Source: CAIVAT01 sp037133475
GTDB lineage: Bacteria > Bacteroidota > Bacteroidia > Bacteroidales > FEN-979
DNA length: 64,000 bases
Direction: 5' to 3'
NCBI GenBank assembly: GCA_037133475.1
Contig: JBAXOB010000009.1
Span: 1 to 64,000, forward strand
Within the stretch, counting starts at the first letter, position 1, and the number at the start of each line of letters is the position of its first letter. A program made the position numbers and the translations under genes. This document shows positions 18,457 to 26,862 of this stretch, piece by piece. Under the pieces are notes generated by a model. It ran no database searches, had not been told where the DNA came from, and was given only the letters and a program-made list of their open reading frames with translations.

Positions 18457-18855
18457 ATGGGCTTCCGGTTTTACAAACGGGCCAACCTTGGCGGCGGACT
18501 GGGGCTGAACATCAGCAAATCGGGTGTTTCGCCGAGCCTGAGAACCCGGTATGGCTCCTTTGGATCGAGAGGATTTTCAATGCCCACGGGGATTAAGGGG
18601 CTCTATTTCCGCGGAGGATCCGGGAGCAAAAACACGGGTTTGGCATTGCTCATCCTGATGCTGCTGGCCGGGGCAGGCCTGCTGGTCTATTACCTGATCG
18701 TCGCTATTGCCAGGAGCCTAATCTTCCTCTATTTCTGGATTTTCAAGGAAGACCATATCGCGTATATCAACCTGATCATCTTCCTGGGAGTGCTGCTGGG
18801 GGTGGTGATGACGGTCTATTTCATGCTTCCGGCCAGGGGTGTATTGACAAAATAA
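18457..18855 (+). CDS. DUF4236 membrane protein
   Basis: 132 residues. The first 50 residues (GFRFYKRANLGGGLGLNISK, then SGVSPSLRTRYGSF) are the DUF4236 signature, a domain found in many small proteins of unknown role. Two hydrophobic segments follow (about 62-82 and 100-125). It is preceded by the small membrane protein at one base, suggesting translational coupling. No function is known. Confidence 0.85.
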   Translation: MGFRFYKRANLGGGLGLNISKSGVSPSLRTRYGSFGSRGFSMPTGIKGLYFRGGSGSKNTGLALLILMLLAGAGLLVYYLIVAIARSLIFLYFWIFKEDHIAYINLIIFLGVLLGVVMTVYFMLPARGVLTK

Positions 18856-18998
18856 CCAGTCACCTCTCTCCTTCCCTGCTGCAACCTGATCTTCATCTCA
18901 TCCTGTTTTGTTTTGATGACTGGGAAAATAAGAGGTAACAAGCGGCCGGCGATTGCCTATCGGGTGGAGGGAAATGTTTTTCCCGCGAAAGGTGCCGG

Positions 18999-19439
18999 TT
19001 ATTCGTGCATCCGTATCGTCACGATGGTGACGGGTTTCGAATGAGAGAACTTCAGCTTGTCGAAGGAGGGCATCCCTGAAAAGAGGCTCAGTTTCCAGTT
19101 ATTGGTATACCCCAGGGGTTCGGAGGGCATGCCAAATTTATGGTCAACCACCCCGTTGCCGTTGATGTCGTGCACGATGATGGCCGCGTATTCGCCGTAA
19201 GGGATATTTTCAAGGGTTAGTACCGCCTCCTTATTGACGATTTCAGCCTTCAGGTGCCGGCCCGGTTTCTTGGGGACCTTGTCGTCTTTGCTGTAAAAGA
19301 GGATCAGGGCTTGTCCCTGGTTTTTCTCAAACCCGGTGATATGGAAGGTAAGGTTCCCGGTGGGTTTATCTGTCTGGGCAGAGAGGTTTAACCCGGCCAG
19401 GGAGATCATCAGGAAAAGACTTAATAAAAACTTCATCAT
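18999..19439 (-). CDS. DUF2141 secreted protein
   Basis: 146 residues with a signal peptide (residues 1-21, ending NLSAQ). DUF2141 is shown by LTFHITGFEKNQGQALILFY, then ENIPYGEYAAIIVHDINGNG and PSEPLGYTNN. The D-I-N-G-N-G stretch could bind calcium. The family is periplasmic and beta-rich with no known activity. It is monocistronic. Confidence 0.88.
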   Translation of the reverse strand: MMKFLLSLFLMISLAGLNLSAQTDKPTGNLTFHITGFEKNQGQALILFYSKDDKVPKKPGRHLKAEIVNKEAVLTLENIPYGEYAAIIVHDINGNGVVDHKFGMPSEPLGYTNNWKLSLFSGMPSFDKLKFSHSKPVTIVTIRMHE

Positions 19440-19617
19440 GTTATGTTTTTGCTTTTATGACGATCCTCATCAGCGAGGATATGTCAATCTGCTGTTTAAC
19501 AACAGCTAACGTATCATTCCTGTTTTTATTTCCGGATCATCCATGAATATTGGCACTTGTTCCGCATGCCAACCCGGGAAAAAAATCTCCCTTCACCGTC
19601 GATGATTAAAAACCCTG

Positions 19618-19625
19618 TAATTTTG
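19618..19625 (+). promoter_or_regulatory. Candidate -7 box upstream of the VOC gene
   Basis: TAATTTTG fits TAnnTTTG and lies 56 bases before the ATG at 19682. No clear -33 element. Confidence 0.35.
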
Positions 19626-19681
19626 CACCGTAAAACACCTGTTCATTTTCCTTCTATATTCAACAATTCAACTTCAACTAT

Positions 19682-20128
19682 ATGGCAAAAACAACCACAT
19701 ATCTCAATTTTTCAAGAAACACCGAAGAGGCCTTTCTCTTCTACAAATCAGTTTTCGGCGGGGAGTTCAGCGGCGGGGGCATTGCCCGGCTGGGCGATAT
19801 CCCTGTTACAGATGGCGGCCCGCAGATCGCGGAGGCGGACAAGAACCTGATCATGCACATCGAATTGCCGATCACGGGCGGGCACCTGCTCATGGGAACC
19901 GATGCCCCCGAAAGCATGGGGTTCAACGTGGTCCAGGGAAACAACGTCCATCTCTGCCTGGATCCCGATACCCGGGAGGAGACAAAAAAGCTGTTCGACG
20001 CCCTCTCAGCCGGCGGCAAGGTCACCATGGAGCTGGTGGTGATGTTCTGGGGAGCCTACTATGGAACCTGTACCGACAAGTTCGGCATACACTGGATGTT
20101 CAACTGTACCGAAAAACCATCTGTTTAA
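19682..20128 (+). CDS. VOC-family protein, PhnB-like
   Basis: 148 residues, PhnB/3-demethylubiquinone-methyltransferase-like branch of the VOC superfamily. It begins TYLNFSRNTEEAFLFYKSVF and carries MHIELPITGGHLLMGTD, NVHLCLDPDTREE and ends WGAYYGTCTDKFGIHWMFN. Members are dimeric betaalphabetabetabeta proteins that may bind a metal or small ligand; the substrate is not known. The SRPBCC remnant begins nine bases after its stop. Confidence 0.88.
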   Translation: MAKTTTYLNFSRNTEEAFLFYKSVFGGEFSGGGIARLGDIPVTDGGPQIAEADKNLIMHIELPITGGHLLMGTDAPESMGFNVVQGNNVHLCLDPDTREETKKLFDALSAGGKVTMELVVMFWGAYYGTCTDKFGIHWMFNCTEKPSV

Positions 20129-20136
20129 CCGGGCTC

Positions 20137-20301
20137 ATGAACGGGCAACTCGAAAGTAAAACAGCCATCCAGGCCGGCAAACCGGTTCACGTGGTCTTTG
20201 AAGCCATCGCCGACCCGCAGCAGATGTCGAATTACTTTATCGCATGGCTCGAATTTGGCATCTACCTGAGGGAAGGGGCTTTCGATTTTTTGAGAAGCTA
20301 A
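20137..20301 (+). pseudogene. Internally deleted SRPBCC (AHSA1-type) remnant
   Basis: A 54-codon frame. Residues 1-38 (from TAIQAGKPVHVVFEAI to MSNYFI) match the N-terminus of AHSA1/START-type SRPBCC proteins, and the last 20 (LEFGIYLREGAFDF) match their C-terminus; the 80-100 residues in between are missing. Just downstream another frame stays open to about 20370 (LKERCSISFDILEELYHVYE) and may be a further fragment. VOC and SRPBCC genes often neighbour each other, which fits a decayed partner of the gene upstream. Confidence 0.6.
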
Positions 20302-20377
20302 AGGAGAGGTGCTCCATATCCTTCGATATACTGGAGGAACTCTACCATGTTTACGAAACCGTCACTTGCTGATGCTA

Positions 20378-21997
20378 CTACCTGATCTCCTCTGTTTTCC
20401 CGATAATCCGCAGCAGCGCTTCGCTTAGCTTTGTTTCGGGTGTTATGGTATTGTAATCTCCCCAGAAGTCGTCGTTGCGGAGGTAGGGCTGGTCGGAAAA
20501 GACCACCCCGGGTTTGAGGATCTCCTGTTTCGTGAATTTTACCACCGCCGCGGTATCGATATGGCAGGTGGCCAGCTCGAGGAAGGTGCTGAAATGGTCG
20601 GAGGAGAGGTGGTTCCTCAGCCGGGTGCTCACCTGGATATCACAGCGGGCATGGCTGAGGTAGTACCTGCCGTTGAAGGGCATATAACCCACCGAATAGG
20701 TGATCTTTTTGAATTTAACATTCAACCGGTGGCTTTTCTTCAGCACGAGGGCGTCGGCAGCCACATCCAGGTAATCGGGGTTGATTTCGAACTCGGCGCC
20801 CAGGATGGCAAAATGTTCCTTCTCAACATAGAGTGTGCCCTTGTACAACGCCTCTTTCACCCCGGCATTCTGAACAAAAGTGATGGCATAGGCATCCTTT
20901 GCATTAAAGGAGACAAGGTCGGAATACTTCCACGTATATCCCACGGGCGGCGTACGGTCGAGAAAACCCGGGACACACTTGACGATATCCAGCTGCAGCG
21001 CCGACTGCACGCCGGCCATCAGTTTCAGGAACACGGTATCGTTGGGATCGGAACTGTGAATTTTTCTCGACTTCAGCAGCTTTACCTGGTCGCAGGATTC
21101 GCTCACATCGTAGGGAGACTTGTACACCCTGAACACCGCCTCCGAATAGCTGGTGCAGCGGTTGTTCTTCTGCACCCCTTCGCGGTAAAAGGTGGTGAGA
21201 TAGACCGGGTTGACCGCGTTGTTCACCCTCCGCAGTTCCATGGCCTTGTCGAGGATCACCTCCGGGTCGATATACCGGATGATCACCTCCTGGATGGAGA
21301 TGATCCTGCGGTCGAGCCAGAGATCGGCAGGCTGGTCGTCGAGCAGTTGCAACGGGATCTGCTGGCTCATATATCCCAGGTGCGACACCACCAGGGAGGT
21401 GCCGGCCAGTGCTGCGGGGATCCTGAGCGAAAAAAAACCATCGCTGTTTGTGATGGTTCCCAGGTTCTCCTCCACGATCCCGACAGTGGCATAGGGGATG
21501 GCAGCCTTGTTCTCCCTGTCAAAAATGTGTCCACTCACCGTTATAAACCGGGTGATCTCCGTTCCGGGAATTTCCTGCTGCATCCTGCCCGGCGGTATCG
21601 TATCCCGCTTCGTTTTATAGATCAGGATATGCTTCCCGACCACTTTGTAGGCGAGCCGGGGATTGGCCAGGATATTATCCAGCACCTTACCCAGGGGCTG
21701 CCGGTCGGCATGCAGTTTGACCCGCCTGTCGCTTTCGAGGGTTTCGCTGTCGTAGATAAACAGGCAGTCGGCATGTTGCGATATCAGGTTTAGTGCCTGG
21801 TACAGCGTGGTGTTTTGTTTCGGGATGGTGATGTTTTTTTCAAGCAGGGTTACCTGCGCGGATGCAGCTGTCGCAAGCAACAGGAAAAGGACTGCAATGA
21901 CGATGCAGGCTCCTGTAAGTTGATGCCCGTAAGGAATCCCGCAAAACTCAGTTTGGTTTTGCGCCTTCCCTGTTTTCGGAAAATACGACAGCCCCAT
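20378..21997 (-). CDS. STN/carboxypeptidase-regulatory-like protein
   Basis: 539 residues. After a signal segment (IVIAVLFLLLATAASAQ) an STN (secretin/TonB short N-terminal) domain covers about residues 60-125, and a CarboxypepD_reg-like beta-sandwich 150-230 (VSGHIFDRENKAAIPYATVG). The C-terminal 300 residues are related to those of the protein at 23547-24797 (the shared block has GFYRE/FYREGVQ, then SYSEAVFRVYKSPY). There is no TonB-dependent barrel. The start overlaps the FecR gene by 50 bases and has no nearer ATG before the signal peptide, so it may be shorter with a non-ATG start. It is the last gene of the sigma/anti-sigma operon. Confidence 0.75.
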   Translation of the reverse strand: MGLSYFPKTGKAQNQTEFCGIPYGHQLTGACIVIAVLFLLLATAASAQVTLLEKNITIPKQNTTLYQALNLISQHADCLFIYDSETLESDRRVKLHADRQPLGKVLDNILANPRLAYKVVGKHILIYKTKRDTIPPGRMQQEIPGTEITRFITVSGHIFDRENKAAIPYATVGIVEENLGTITNSDGFFSLRIPAALAGTSLVVSHLGYMSQQIPLQLLDDQPADLWLDRRIISIQEVIIRYIDPEVILDKAMELRRVNNAVNPVYLTTFYREGVQKNNRCTSYSEAVFRVYKSPYDVSESCDQVKLLKSRKIHSSDPNDTVFLKLMAGVQSALQLDIVKCVPGFLDRTPPVGYTWKYSDLVSFNAKDAYAITFVQNAGVKEALYKGTLYVEKEHFAILGAEFEINPDYLDVAADALVLKKSHRLNVKFKKITYSVGYMPFNGRYYLSHARCDIQVSTRLRNHLSSDHFSTFLELATCHIDTAAVVKFTKQEILKPGVVFSDQPYLRNDDFWGDYNTITPETKLSEALLRIIGKTEEIR

Positions 21998-22976
21998 GGA
22001 TCGTTTGGCTTTTCAGGTTAAGGGTCATACAGATAAGTTCGGTCATGGTGGCGGCAGTTTCATGGTCGAACATCACGGTAAGCTTATGGTTGCCGGTTGC
22101 CGCGCCGGCTACCGCAAAGTTAGTGTTGAAATTCCGGTTCAGCACATCCAGGATATGGCGGAGCGGCTCGTCTTTGAACTGCATCCTCTCTTTATACCAT
22201 GCCTCGCCGGGAACATGTTTCGACTTCACCAGGCTGTTCCGCACGGCTGAGACCTTTTCACCGGCCAGCACCAGCTGGCAGTGGGAAGGATCCGACTTCA
22301 GGGTCACCTTCACCTTTCCCCGTTCAACGGAGAGTTCGAAGCCATCGTCCTGCTGATTTTTAACGTTGAATGCCGTTCCCAGGACCTCTATCAGCGCCCT
22401 GTCGGTTTCAATGACAAAGGGGTGTGCCGGGTTGGAGGCAACGTCGAAAAAAGCTTCGCCCTGCAGGGCCACATGGCGCGACTGCGACCCGAACAGCTGC
22501 GGAAATGAGAATGATGAATGGTGTGCAAGATAGATCACCGATCCGTCGGCGAGCGTTTTCACCAGGGTACGATCCCCGGCGCCGGTGTCGACCCGGACCA
22601 TCTCAACTGCCGGCTTACGGTGCATGATCACATAGGTCACTGCTGCTGAAGTCAGCAGGAGCAGGAGAAGGGCGGCGATCTTCAACAGGGCTGGCAAAAA
22701 CAGGGATTTTACCTCCTGCTGGTATGCCGGGATAAGTTGCTCATCCTGCAGGCGTCCATGGAGCTTATCCCAGGCCTGGCGGGTGTCGGGGGAGGTTGCC
22801 TCCTGGTATCCTTCTAAAGCCGACCACTGTTTCTTTAACTCTTCCATCCTGTCGTGTTCCTCTCCCGAGGCGGCCATTCCTGCTTCAAAAGCCGCCGATT
22901 CCGCTCCTGTCATCTCGCCGCTCAGGTATTTCGCTATTCTTCCGGCATCCTGCCGGCTGTTTTTGTCTTTGTTCAT
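21948..22976 (-). CDS. FecR-family anti-sigma factor
   Basis: 342 residues: a cytoplasmic N-terminal domain with an ECF-binding helix (AGRIAKYLSGEM), one membrane helix near residues 95-117 (LLKIAALLLLLLTSAAVTYV), then the periplasmic FecR domain (RTLVKTLADGSVIYLAHHSS, VALQGEAFFDVASNPAHPFV). The DUF4974-like C-terminal domain (PLRHILDVLNRNFN) is the usual Bacteroidota extension that contacts an STN domain. Its start overlaps the sigma-factor stop by four bases (ATGA), so the pair is coupled. It should hold the sigma factor inactive until an envelope signal arrives. Confidence 0.93.
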   Translation of the reverse strand: MNKDKNSRQDAGRIAKYLSGEMTGAESAAFEAGMAASGEEHDRMEELKKQWSALEGYQEATSPDTRQAWDKLHGRLQDEQLIPAYQQEVKSLFLPALLKIAALLLLLLTSAAVTYVIMHRKPAVEMVRVDTGAGDRTLVKTLADGSVIYLAHHSSFSFPQLFGSQSRHVALQGEAFFDVASNPAHPFVIETDRALIEVLGTAFNVKNQQDDGFELSVERGKVKVTLKSDPSHCQLVLAGEKVSAVRNSLVKSKHVPGEAWYKERMQFKDEPLRHILDVLNRNFNTNFAVAGAATGNHKLTVMFDHETAATMTELICMTLNLKSQTIHGAVVFSENREGAKPN

Positions 22977-23533
22977 GATACTCCTTCGCTGATGTATGCT
23001 TTCAATGATTTCCGGAACAGCTGCAGCGCCTTGCCCATATCGGCCTCCACCGTCTTCACCGAGATGGAGAGGAGAAGGGCGATTTCGCGGTATTTCATCC
23101 CCTCAAACCGGTTCATCCGGAAGATACGGGAGCAGCGTTCGGGCATCTGTTCCAGGGTTTCGTTGATAATATTTCCCAGCTCTTTCATCTCCATCCCGTA
23201 TTGGGACTTCTCCTGCACGGGTTCCCGCGATTCAAGGGCAACCTGCTCTGCATAGTTTTTACGGACTGCCATATGTCCGAGGTAATGGAGCGCATTGTTA
23301 TGGATTGCGCGGTGCAGGTAGCCATTGAGCGACAACTTAAGGCTGAAGCGCTCCCTGTTTTTCCAGAGCTGGTAGAAAAACTCCTGCACCACATCCTCCG
23401 ACAAATCCATATCCTTCAGTATTTTATTCGCATGGTGGCACAAAGGGCCGTAGTATTTCGTGAAAAGCCGTTCAAACTCCCTGATGTCGCCACCCTGTAT
23501 CTGCTTCTGGATATGGAAATCGGTAAGGTTCAT
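22973..23533 (-). CDS. ECF RNA polymerase sigma-70 factor
   Basis: 186 residues from the ATG at 23533. The frame is open further upstream to 23701, but that part is antisense-like and overlaps the neighbouring gene, so I reject it. Sigma region 2 is FERLFTKYYGPLCHHANKIL and VVQEFFYQLWKNRERF; region 4 is MPERCSRIFRMNRFEGMKYR and SVKTVEADMGKALQLFR. It belongs to the Bacteroidota ECF group paired with FecR anti-sigma factors (the gene that overlaps it). It probably directs transcription of its own operon and other envelope genes. Confidence 0.93.
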   Translation of the reverse strand: MNLTDFHIQKQIQGGDIREFERLFTKYYGPLCHHANKILKDMDLSEDVVQEFFYQLWKNRERFSLKLSLNGYLHRAIHNNALHYLGHMAVRKNYAEQVALESREPVQEKSQYGMEMKELGNIINETLEQMPERCSRIFRMNRFEGMKYREIALLLSISVKTVEADMGKALQLFRKSLKAYISEGVS

Positions 23534-23546
23534 AGGGAGATGAATA

Positions 23547-24797
23547 CTATTTCTGCATGCTTTTTGAAATCTTTTTGATGGCGTTTTCGATGGAGATCTC
23601 GGGTTCGATGATATTGTATTCGCCCCAGAAGCCGGGGTCGGCAAAATCCTGCACCTTTTCGGTGAACACCATGCTCTTTTTGAAAACATCCGAATTGGCA
23701 AATTTAACGATATTACCGGCCCTCCTGTCGGTGATGGCCACCTCCGACACCACGGTATAGTGGTTCCTGAAGAGCCGTCGCTTCCAGTCGCAGCTGAATT
23801 TCAGGTCGACACGCACATAGTTGAGGTAATACTTTCCGTTCTGCTGCTTATAGGTTACAAGGTAGCTGGTCGAGGTAGGTTTGAAGTGAAGGCCGACGGG
23901 TTTTTTCTGGATAAACACGCGCGAGGCCTTGCCTTCATCGCTGAGGTCGAGGCTGAATTCGGCCCGGGTGATGGCCATGGTCTCCTGGTCGATACAGAGT
24001 TTCCCGAAATAGAGCGGCTCCTCGTTGATCACCGCCGGCGAGAAGTTGATGACCCAGTTGACCCTGTTGTCGATGTTCACCACATTGCCGAGTTCAAACT
24101 GGTAGTTGTCCAGGTTATCCAACGCAATGCTGAGGTCGGTGTTTTTGACGATATCGAGCAGCATCGACACATTCGGTCCACCCTGCACCTGAACCATCAG
24201 GGTGTCGGCCTTCTTCACATTGGAGCCCTTGCGCCCCCTGAAGATCTTCACCTGGTCGTCCTGGTTGGTCAGATAGGGCGCCTTATAGATATCGACGACC
24301 GCCTCGGCGATCGACAGGTAATCGCGCCGCTGCCTGATCGACTCCCGGTAAAAGCCCGTCATCATGTTGGGCACCGCACTGTAGTTTTTGTCGATGTTTC
24401 GCAGGGCCATCTCCACGATCTCTCGCGCATCGCCCGGCACCACCGAGATCTCCTTAAGCTGGATCGGCTTCATATCCAGAAAATAGGTCTTATCCTTGCC
24501 TGCCGCTTCGCTGATCCTGAACTTTACCGTGGCATAGCTCATATGCGACACTTCAAAATATTCAGCATTCAGCGAGCTGTTTACCTTCAGGGTAAATTCA
24601 CCTTCAGAGTTTGAAACAGTGCCGATGCCCGTGTTGGGAACCGCGATGGTGGCGTACCGGATCTTCTCGCCGGTCTTGTTGTCCTTCAGGGTACCGTTGA
24701 TGGTTACAAAGCTGTTTTGCGACAGGGCGATACCCCAGGCGGCGATGAGGAGCAGCAACATGCCCGTGCGGACCAGGTTCTTCTTAAGGGTTTTCAT
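23547..24797 (-). CDS. Carboxypeptidase-regulatory-like secreted protein
   Basis: 416 residues with a signal peptide (ends AWGIALSQ). A CarboxypepD_reg-like domain covers about residues 30-115 (INGTLKDNKTGEKIRYATIA) and the remaining 300 residues are beta-rich and homologous to the C-terminal part of the protein at 20378-21997. It lacks the STN domain of that paralogue and has no TonB box or barrel. It lies 13 bases upstream of the sigma-factor ATG and is the first gene of the operon. It probably sits in the periplasm or outer membrane; its substrate or partner is unknown. Confidence 0.78.
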   Translation of the reverse strand: MKTLKKNLVRTGMLLLLIAAWGIALSQNSFVTINGTLKDNKTGEKIRYATIAVPNTGIGTVSNSEGEFTLKVNSSLNAEYFEVSHMSYATVKFRISEAAGKDKTYFLDMKPIQLKEISVVPGDAREIVEMALRNIDKNYSAVPNMMTGFYRESIRQRRDYLSIAEAVVDIYKAPYLTNQDDQVKIFRGRKGSNVKKADTLMVQVQGGPNVSMLLDIVKNTDLSIALDNLDNYQFELGNVVNIDNRVNWVINFSPAVINEEPLYFGKLCIDQETMAITRAEFSLDLSDEGKASRVFIQKKPVGLHFKPTSTSYLVTYKQQNGKYYLNYVRVDLKFSCDWKRRLFRNHYTVVSEVAITDRRAGNIVKFANSDVFKKSMVFTEKVQDFADPGFWGEYNIIEPEISIENAIKKISKSMQK

Positions 24798-25364
24798 GGC
24801 TTACGATTTTGCAGGTTGATTTGTTAAGGGATTATATCTCTATGATATCCGAACCTCAAAATACCCTATGAAGTTACGGCATTTTTATGAAAGTGGTCCG
24901 GCAGACTATTTTTACCGGGTTTTCTCCCTTGTTCGACGGGAGTCCTGACTTCTGTAATTTATTGGGGTACAACGCGAAATACGAGGTACGAATGACGAAT
25001 GACGAAGTACAAAGTTTGGGAATAGCCGGCCGTTGTTCGTCCTTCGAACTTTGTACTTCCCACTTTCGTTCGTACTTTGTACTTCGTATTTCGTACTTTA
25101 ACCTGGTATTAGTGCGGCAAAAGTCACAATTATGAATTTTATGTCATTTAAATTCAAGTACCTGATCAATGTTAACGCACTGAAATTGAGAAGTGCAAGA
25201 AGTCAGGAAGCTACGGCATTATTTATAAAAACAGTCCGGCTGGCAATTTTTAACGGCAGTTCTCCCCTGTTCGACGGGAGTTCTCCCGGTTCAGCCGAAG
25301 TGAACTGGTCACCTCCTGAGATCCGGTATATCTTTGCTTCATCAAACACAAACAACCCGAAAAC
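24798..25364. repeat. Repeat-rich intergenic region upstream of the LAP-TP gene
   Basis: No convincing gene. Two imperfect direct repeats of about 78 bases lie at 24871-24946 and 25208-25287; each contains the small palindrome CTCCC-N9-GGGAG. Between them, 24975-25105 is an imperfect inverted repeat made of permutations of TACGAAGTACAAAGT, with arms meeting at a GC-rich centre (GCCGGCCG, 25027-25034). Open frames here are low-complexity by-products of these repeats. Confidence 0.65.
25329..25336 (+). promoter_or_regulatory. Candidate -7 box of the LAP-TP repeat gene
   Basis: TATCTTTG fits TAnnTTTG, 28 bases before the ATG at 25365, giving a short leader. The -33 element is weak. Confidence 0.4.
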
Positions 25365-25736
25365 ATGAAAGCAACACCGATCATCCTGGCTGCAGTTCTA
25401 ACCCTCTCCCTGAATGTTCTTTTCGCCGGCAACGACGGAGCCGCAGCAAACCCTGAACTGAATACCGTTCAAACTTCGCTGGCCCCCTCCACACCGTCAG
25501 AAGCTACCTTTGAAGAGGTGAACGATGCCGGCTTTGCAGTGATCACCCTTGCACCGGTTACCCCTGCAGAGGCCGATTTTTCGGATGTTGCCGCCAATGT
25601 AACCCCTGATATCTTCGCACTGGCGCCTGTCACCCCGGTTGAAGCCGATTTCGGATCCGGTGAAAACCAGCATTGCGGCACCATTGCCCTGTCCCCTGTA
25701 ACGCCCTCTGTTGCTGATTTTTCAGACGGGAACTAA
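25365..25736 (+). CDS. Small secreted protein with LAPxTPxEADF repeats
   Basis: 123 residues with a signal peptide ending at VLFAG. The mature 100 residues contain four copies of a short motif of the form LAPxTPxEAxF, spaced about 22-28 residues: SLAPSTPSEATF, TLAPVTPAEADF, ALAPVTPVEADF and ALSPVTPSVADF. The spacers are acidic. I do not recognise a family. A TAnnTTTG box precedes the gene and a hairpin with a T-run follows, so it is a self-contained transcription unit set in repeat-rich DNA. A structural or binding role at the envelope is possible but unproven. Confidence 0.75.
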   Translation: MKATPIILAAVLTLSLNVLFAGNDGAAANPELNTVQTSLAPSTPSEATFEEVNDAGFAVITLAPVTPAEADFSDVAANVTPDIFALAPVTPVEADFGSGENQHCGTIALSPVTPSVADFSDGN

Positions 25737-25763
25737 TCTCATCAACAACTTGTAACACTCGTT

Positions 25764-25796
25764 GAAGCTGCTCCGAAAGGGTGGCTTCTTTTTTTT
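25764..25796 (+). terminator. Rho-independent terminator after the LAP-TP gene
   Basis: Arms GAAGCTGCTCC and GGGTGGCTTC form an imperfect hairpin with a GAAA-type loop, followed by eight T residues. It lies 28 bases after the stop. Confidence 0.7.
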
Positions 25797-25895
25797 ATAA
25801 AATAGCGGACAACAGGATTTGCGTAACTTTGAAAATCAAATTTGATTGATCGCTATCATACCAGTTACGAATGTTACCCTTCTTTTACCATTAAA

Positions 25896-26016
25896 AAAGG
25901 GCTGTTCCTGAAGCAATTGAACACTTTTAATCTAATTACTTTCTTTTTTTTCCACATAGTAGAAAGGGCTGTCCTTATAATAATTGAACATTTTTTGATC
26001 TAACTTTACTTTCTTT
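25896..26016 (+). repeat. Two-copy tandem direct repeat
   Basis: AAAGGGCTGTTCCTGAAGC at 25896 and AAAGGGCTGTCC at 25963 each begin a similar unit of about 55 bases that continues through AATTGAACA, a T-run, ATCTAA and ACTTTCTTTT. The second copy runs into the 187-bp dispersed repeat. Confidence 0.55.
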
Positions 26017-26190
26017 TGCTACCACCAAAAGAAAGTAACAAAGAAAAGTCACCGCTTCATGAAAGTCACTAAAAATCTTCGTCATTCGCTAAACTGCGGA
26101 AACTCGTCGCTTCGCTCCTCGGACAGTCCGCAGTTTTACGCTCATTCCTCGATTTTCATAACGTGACTTTCATGAGGCGGCTTGCCTGCT
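26003..26190 (+). repeat. 187-bp dispersed repeat, copy 1
   Basis: One of three copies in the window (others at 29876-30061 and 38556-38744), all in the same orientation. Three nested inverted repeats can be seen: CTTTCTTTTG/CAAAAGAAAG at the left end, CATGAAAGTCAC (26057-26068) with GTGACTTTCATG (26162-26173) as outer arms, and AACTGCGGA (26091-26099) with TCCGCAGTT (26126-26134) inside. The most conserved stretch contains TCTTCGTCATTCGCTAAACT. No open frame is conserved between copies. Confidence 0.85.
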
Positions 26191-26365
26191 TCGTCTGGGT
26201 TATTCCAATACAATGACAGTCCCATAAAAGGTCAAGCCATGGCCTGATCAATATGTTATAACTTGTACAATTGAGATCAATCAATAAAACTAAATTAAAC
26301 AGGATAATAAAAAGGTGGTGTGCGGCAATGATTTGGACCGGATTCCCGGATAGGGCTTCAGAATC

Positions 26366-26626
26366 ATGGCCCTTATCTTCAGAATTTCCGAACTGGTAAA
26401 ATCTCCGCGCGACAGACCCGATCCCTTCCGGATCGGTTCGGGATAAACGGTGGTGGATTACGGCTGTGGAACAGGCCGCTATATTCGGCAAGCGCCTGAA
26501 TCTTTTGGCAAAAAGTGGGCCGTTTATGCCGTCAACATTCACTCGCTTGCCATAAAGGCGGCTACCGGTATTGCCGCAAAGTTCAACCCGAAGAATCTCA
26601 GGCAGGTGCTCACCGACGGCAGGTAG
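26366..26626 (+). pseudogene. Broken class I SAM methyltransferase
   Basis: A single reading frame starting at the ATG of 26366 gives FRISELVKSPRDRPDPF, meets an in-frame TAA at 26444-26446, then continues at once with VVDYGCGTGRYIRQ (motif I, the SAM-binding loop), AVYAVNIHSLAIKAA (motif II region) and KFNPKNLRQVLTDGR, before a TAG at 26624. The C-terminal half of the enzyme is missing. The N-terminal part fits methyltransferases that begin with a short FRIR-type helix before motif I. It is a clear remnant: one stop plus truncation. It lies 175 bases after dispersed-repeat copy 1. Confidence 0.75.
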
Positions 26627-26862
26627 ATAGGCATACCCAACTCCTCGGGCTGACAGGCTCCCTTAGGGTCAACCCTGATAAACCAGCGGATTTGTTACAT
26701 CTTCGCCTGATGGCGTAGTATCGGGTACCCTTAAACAGACTACATCCGGTAACCGGGGGTTATACCCAAGGTAAGTAAAAAAGAGCTGGCAATGTATTTT
26801 TTCCTATCTTTCGCCTTTAGACAAACCCGGGGTTGGTGATTCCGGATATTAATAAAGTTACG

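Noticed and set aside
20561..21793. 410-codon open frame antisense to the STN-domain gene
   Set aside because: Shadow of a well-supported gene; sequence is rich in His, Val and Gly with no domain.
23534..23701. N-terminal extension of the sigma factor
   Set aside because: It overlaps the coding part of the upstream gene and is not sigma-like; the ATG at 23533 begins the conserved region.
24887..25368. Two plus-strand open frames in the repeat region
   Set aside because: They are made of the direct and inverted repeats and have no protein-like composition.
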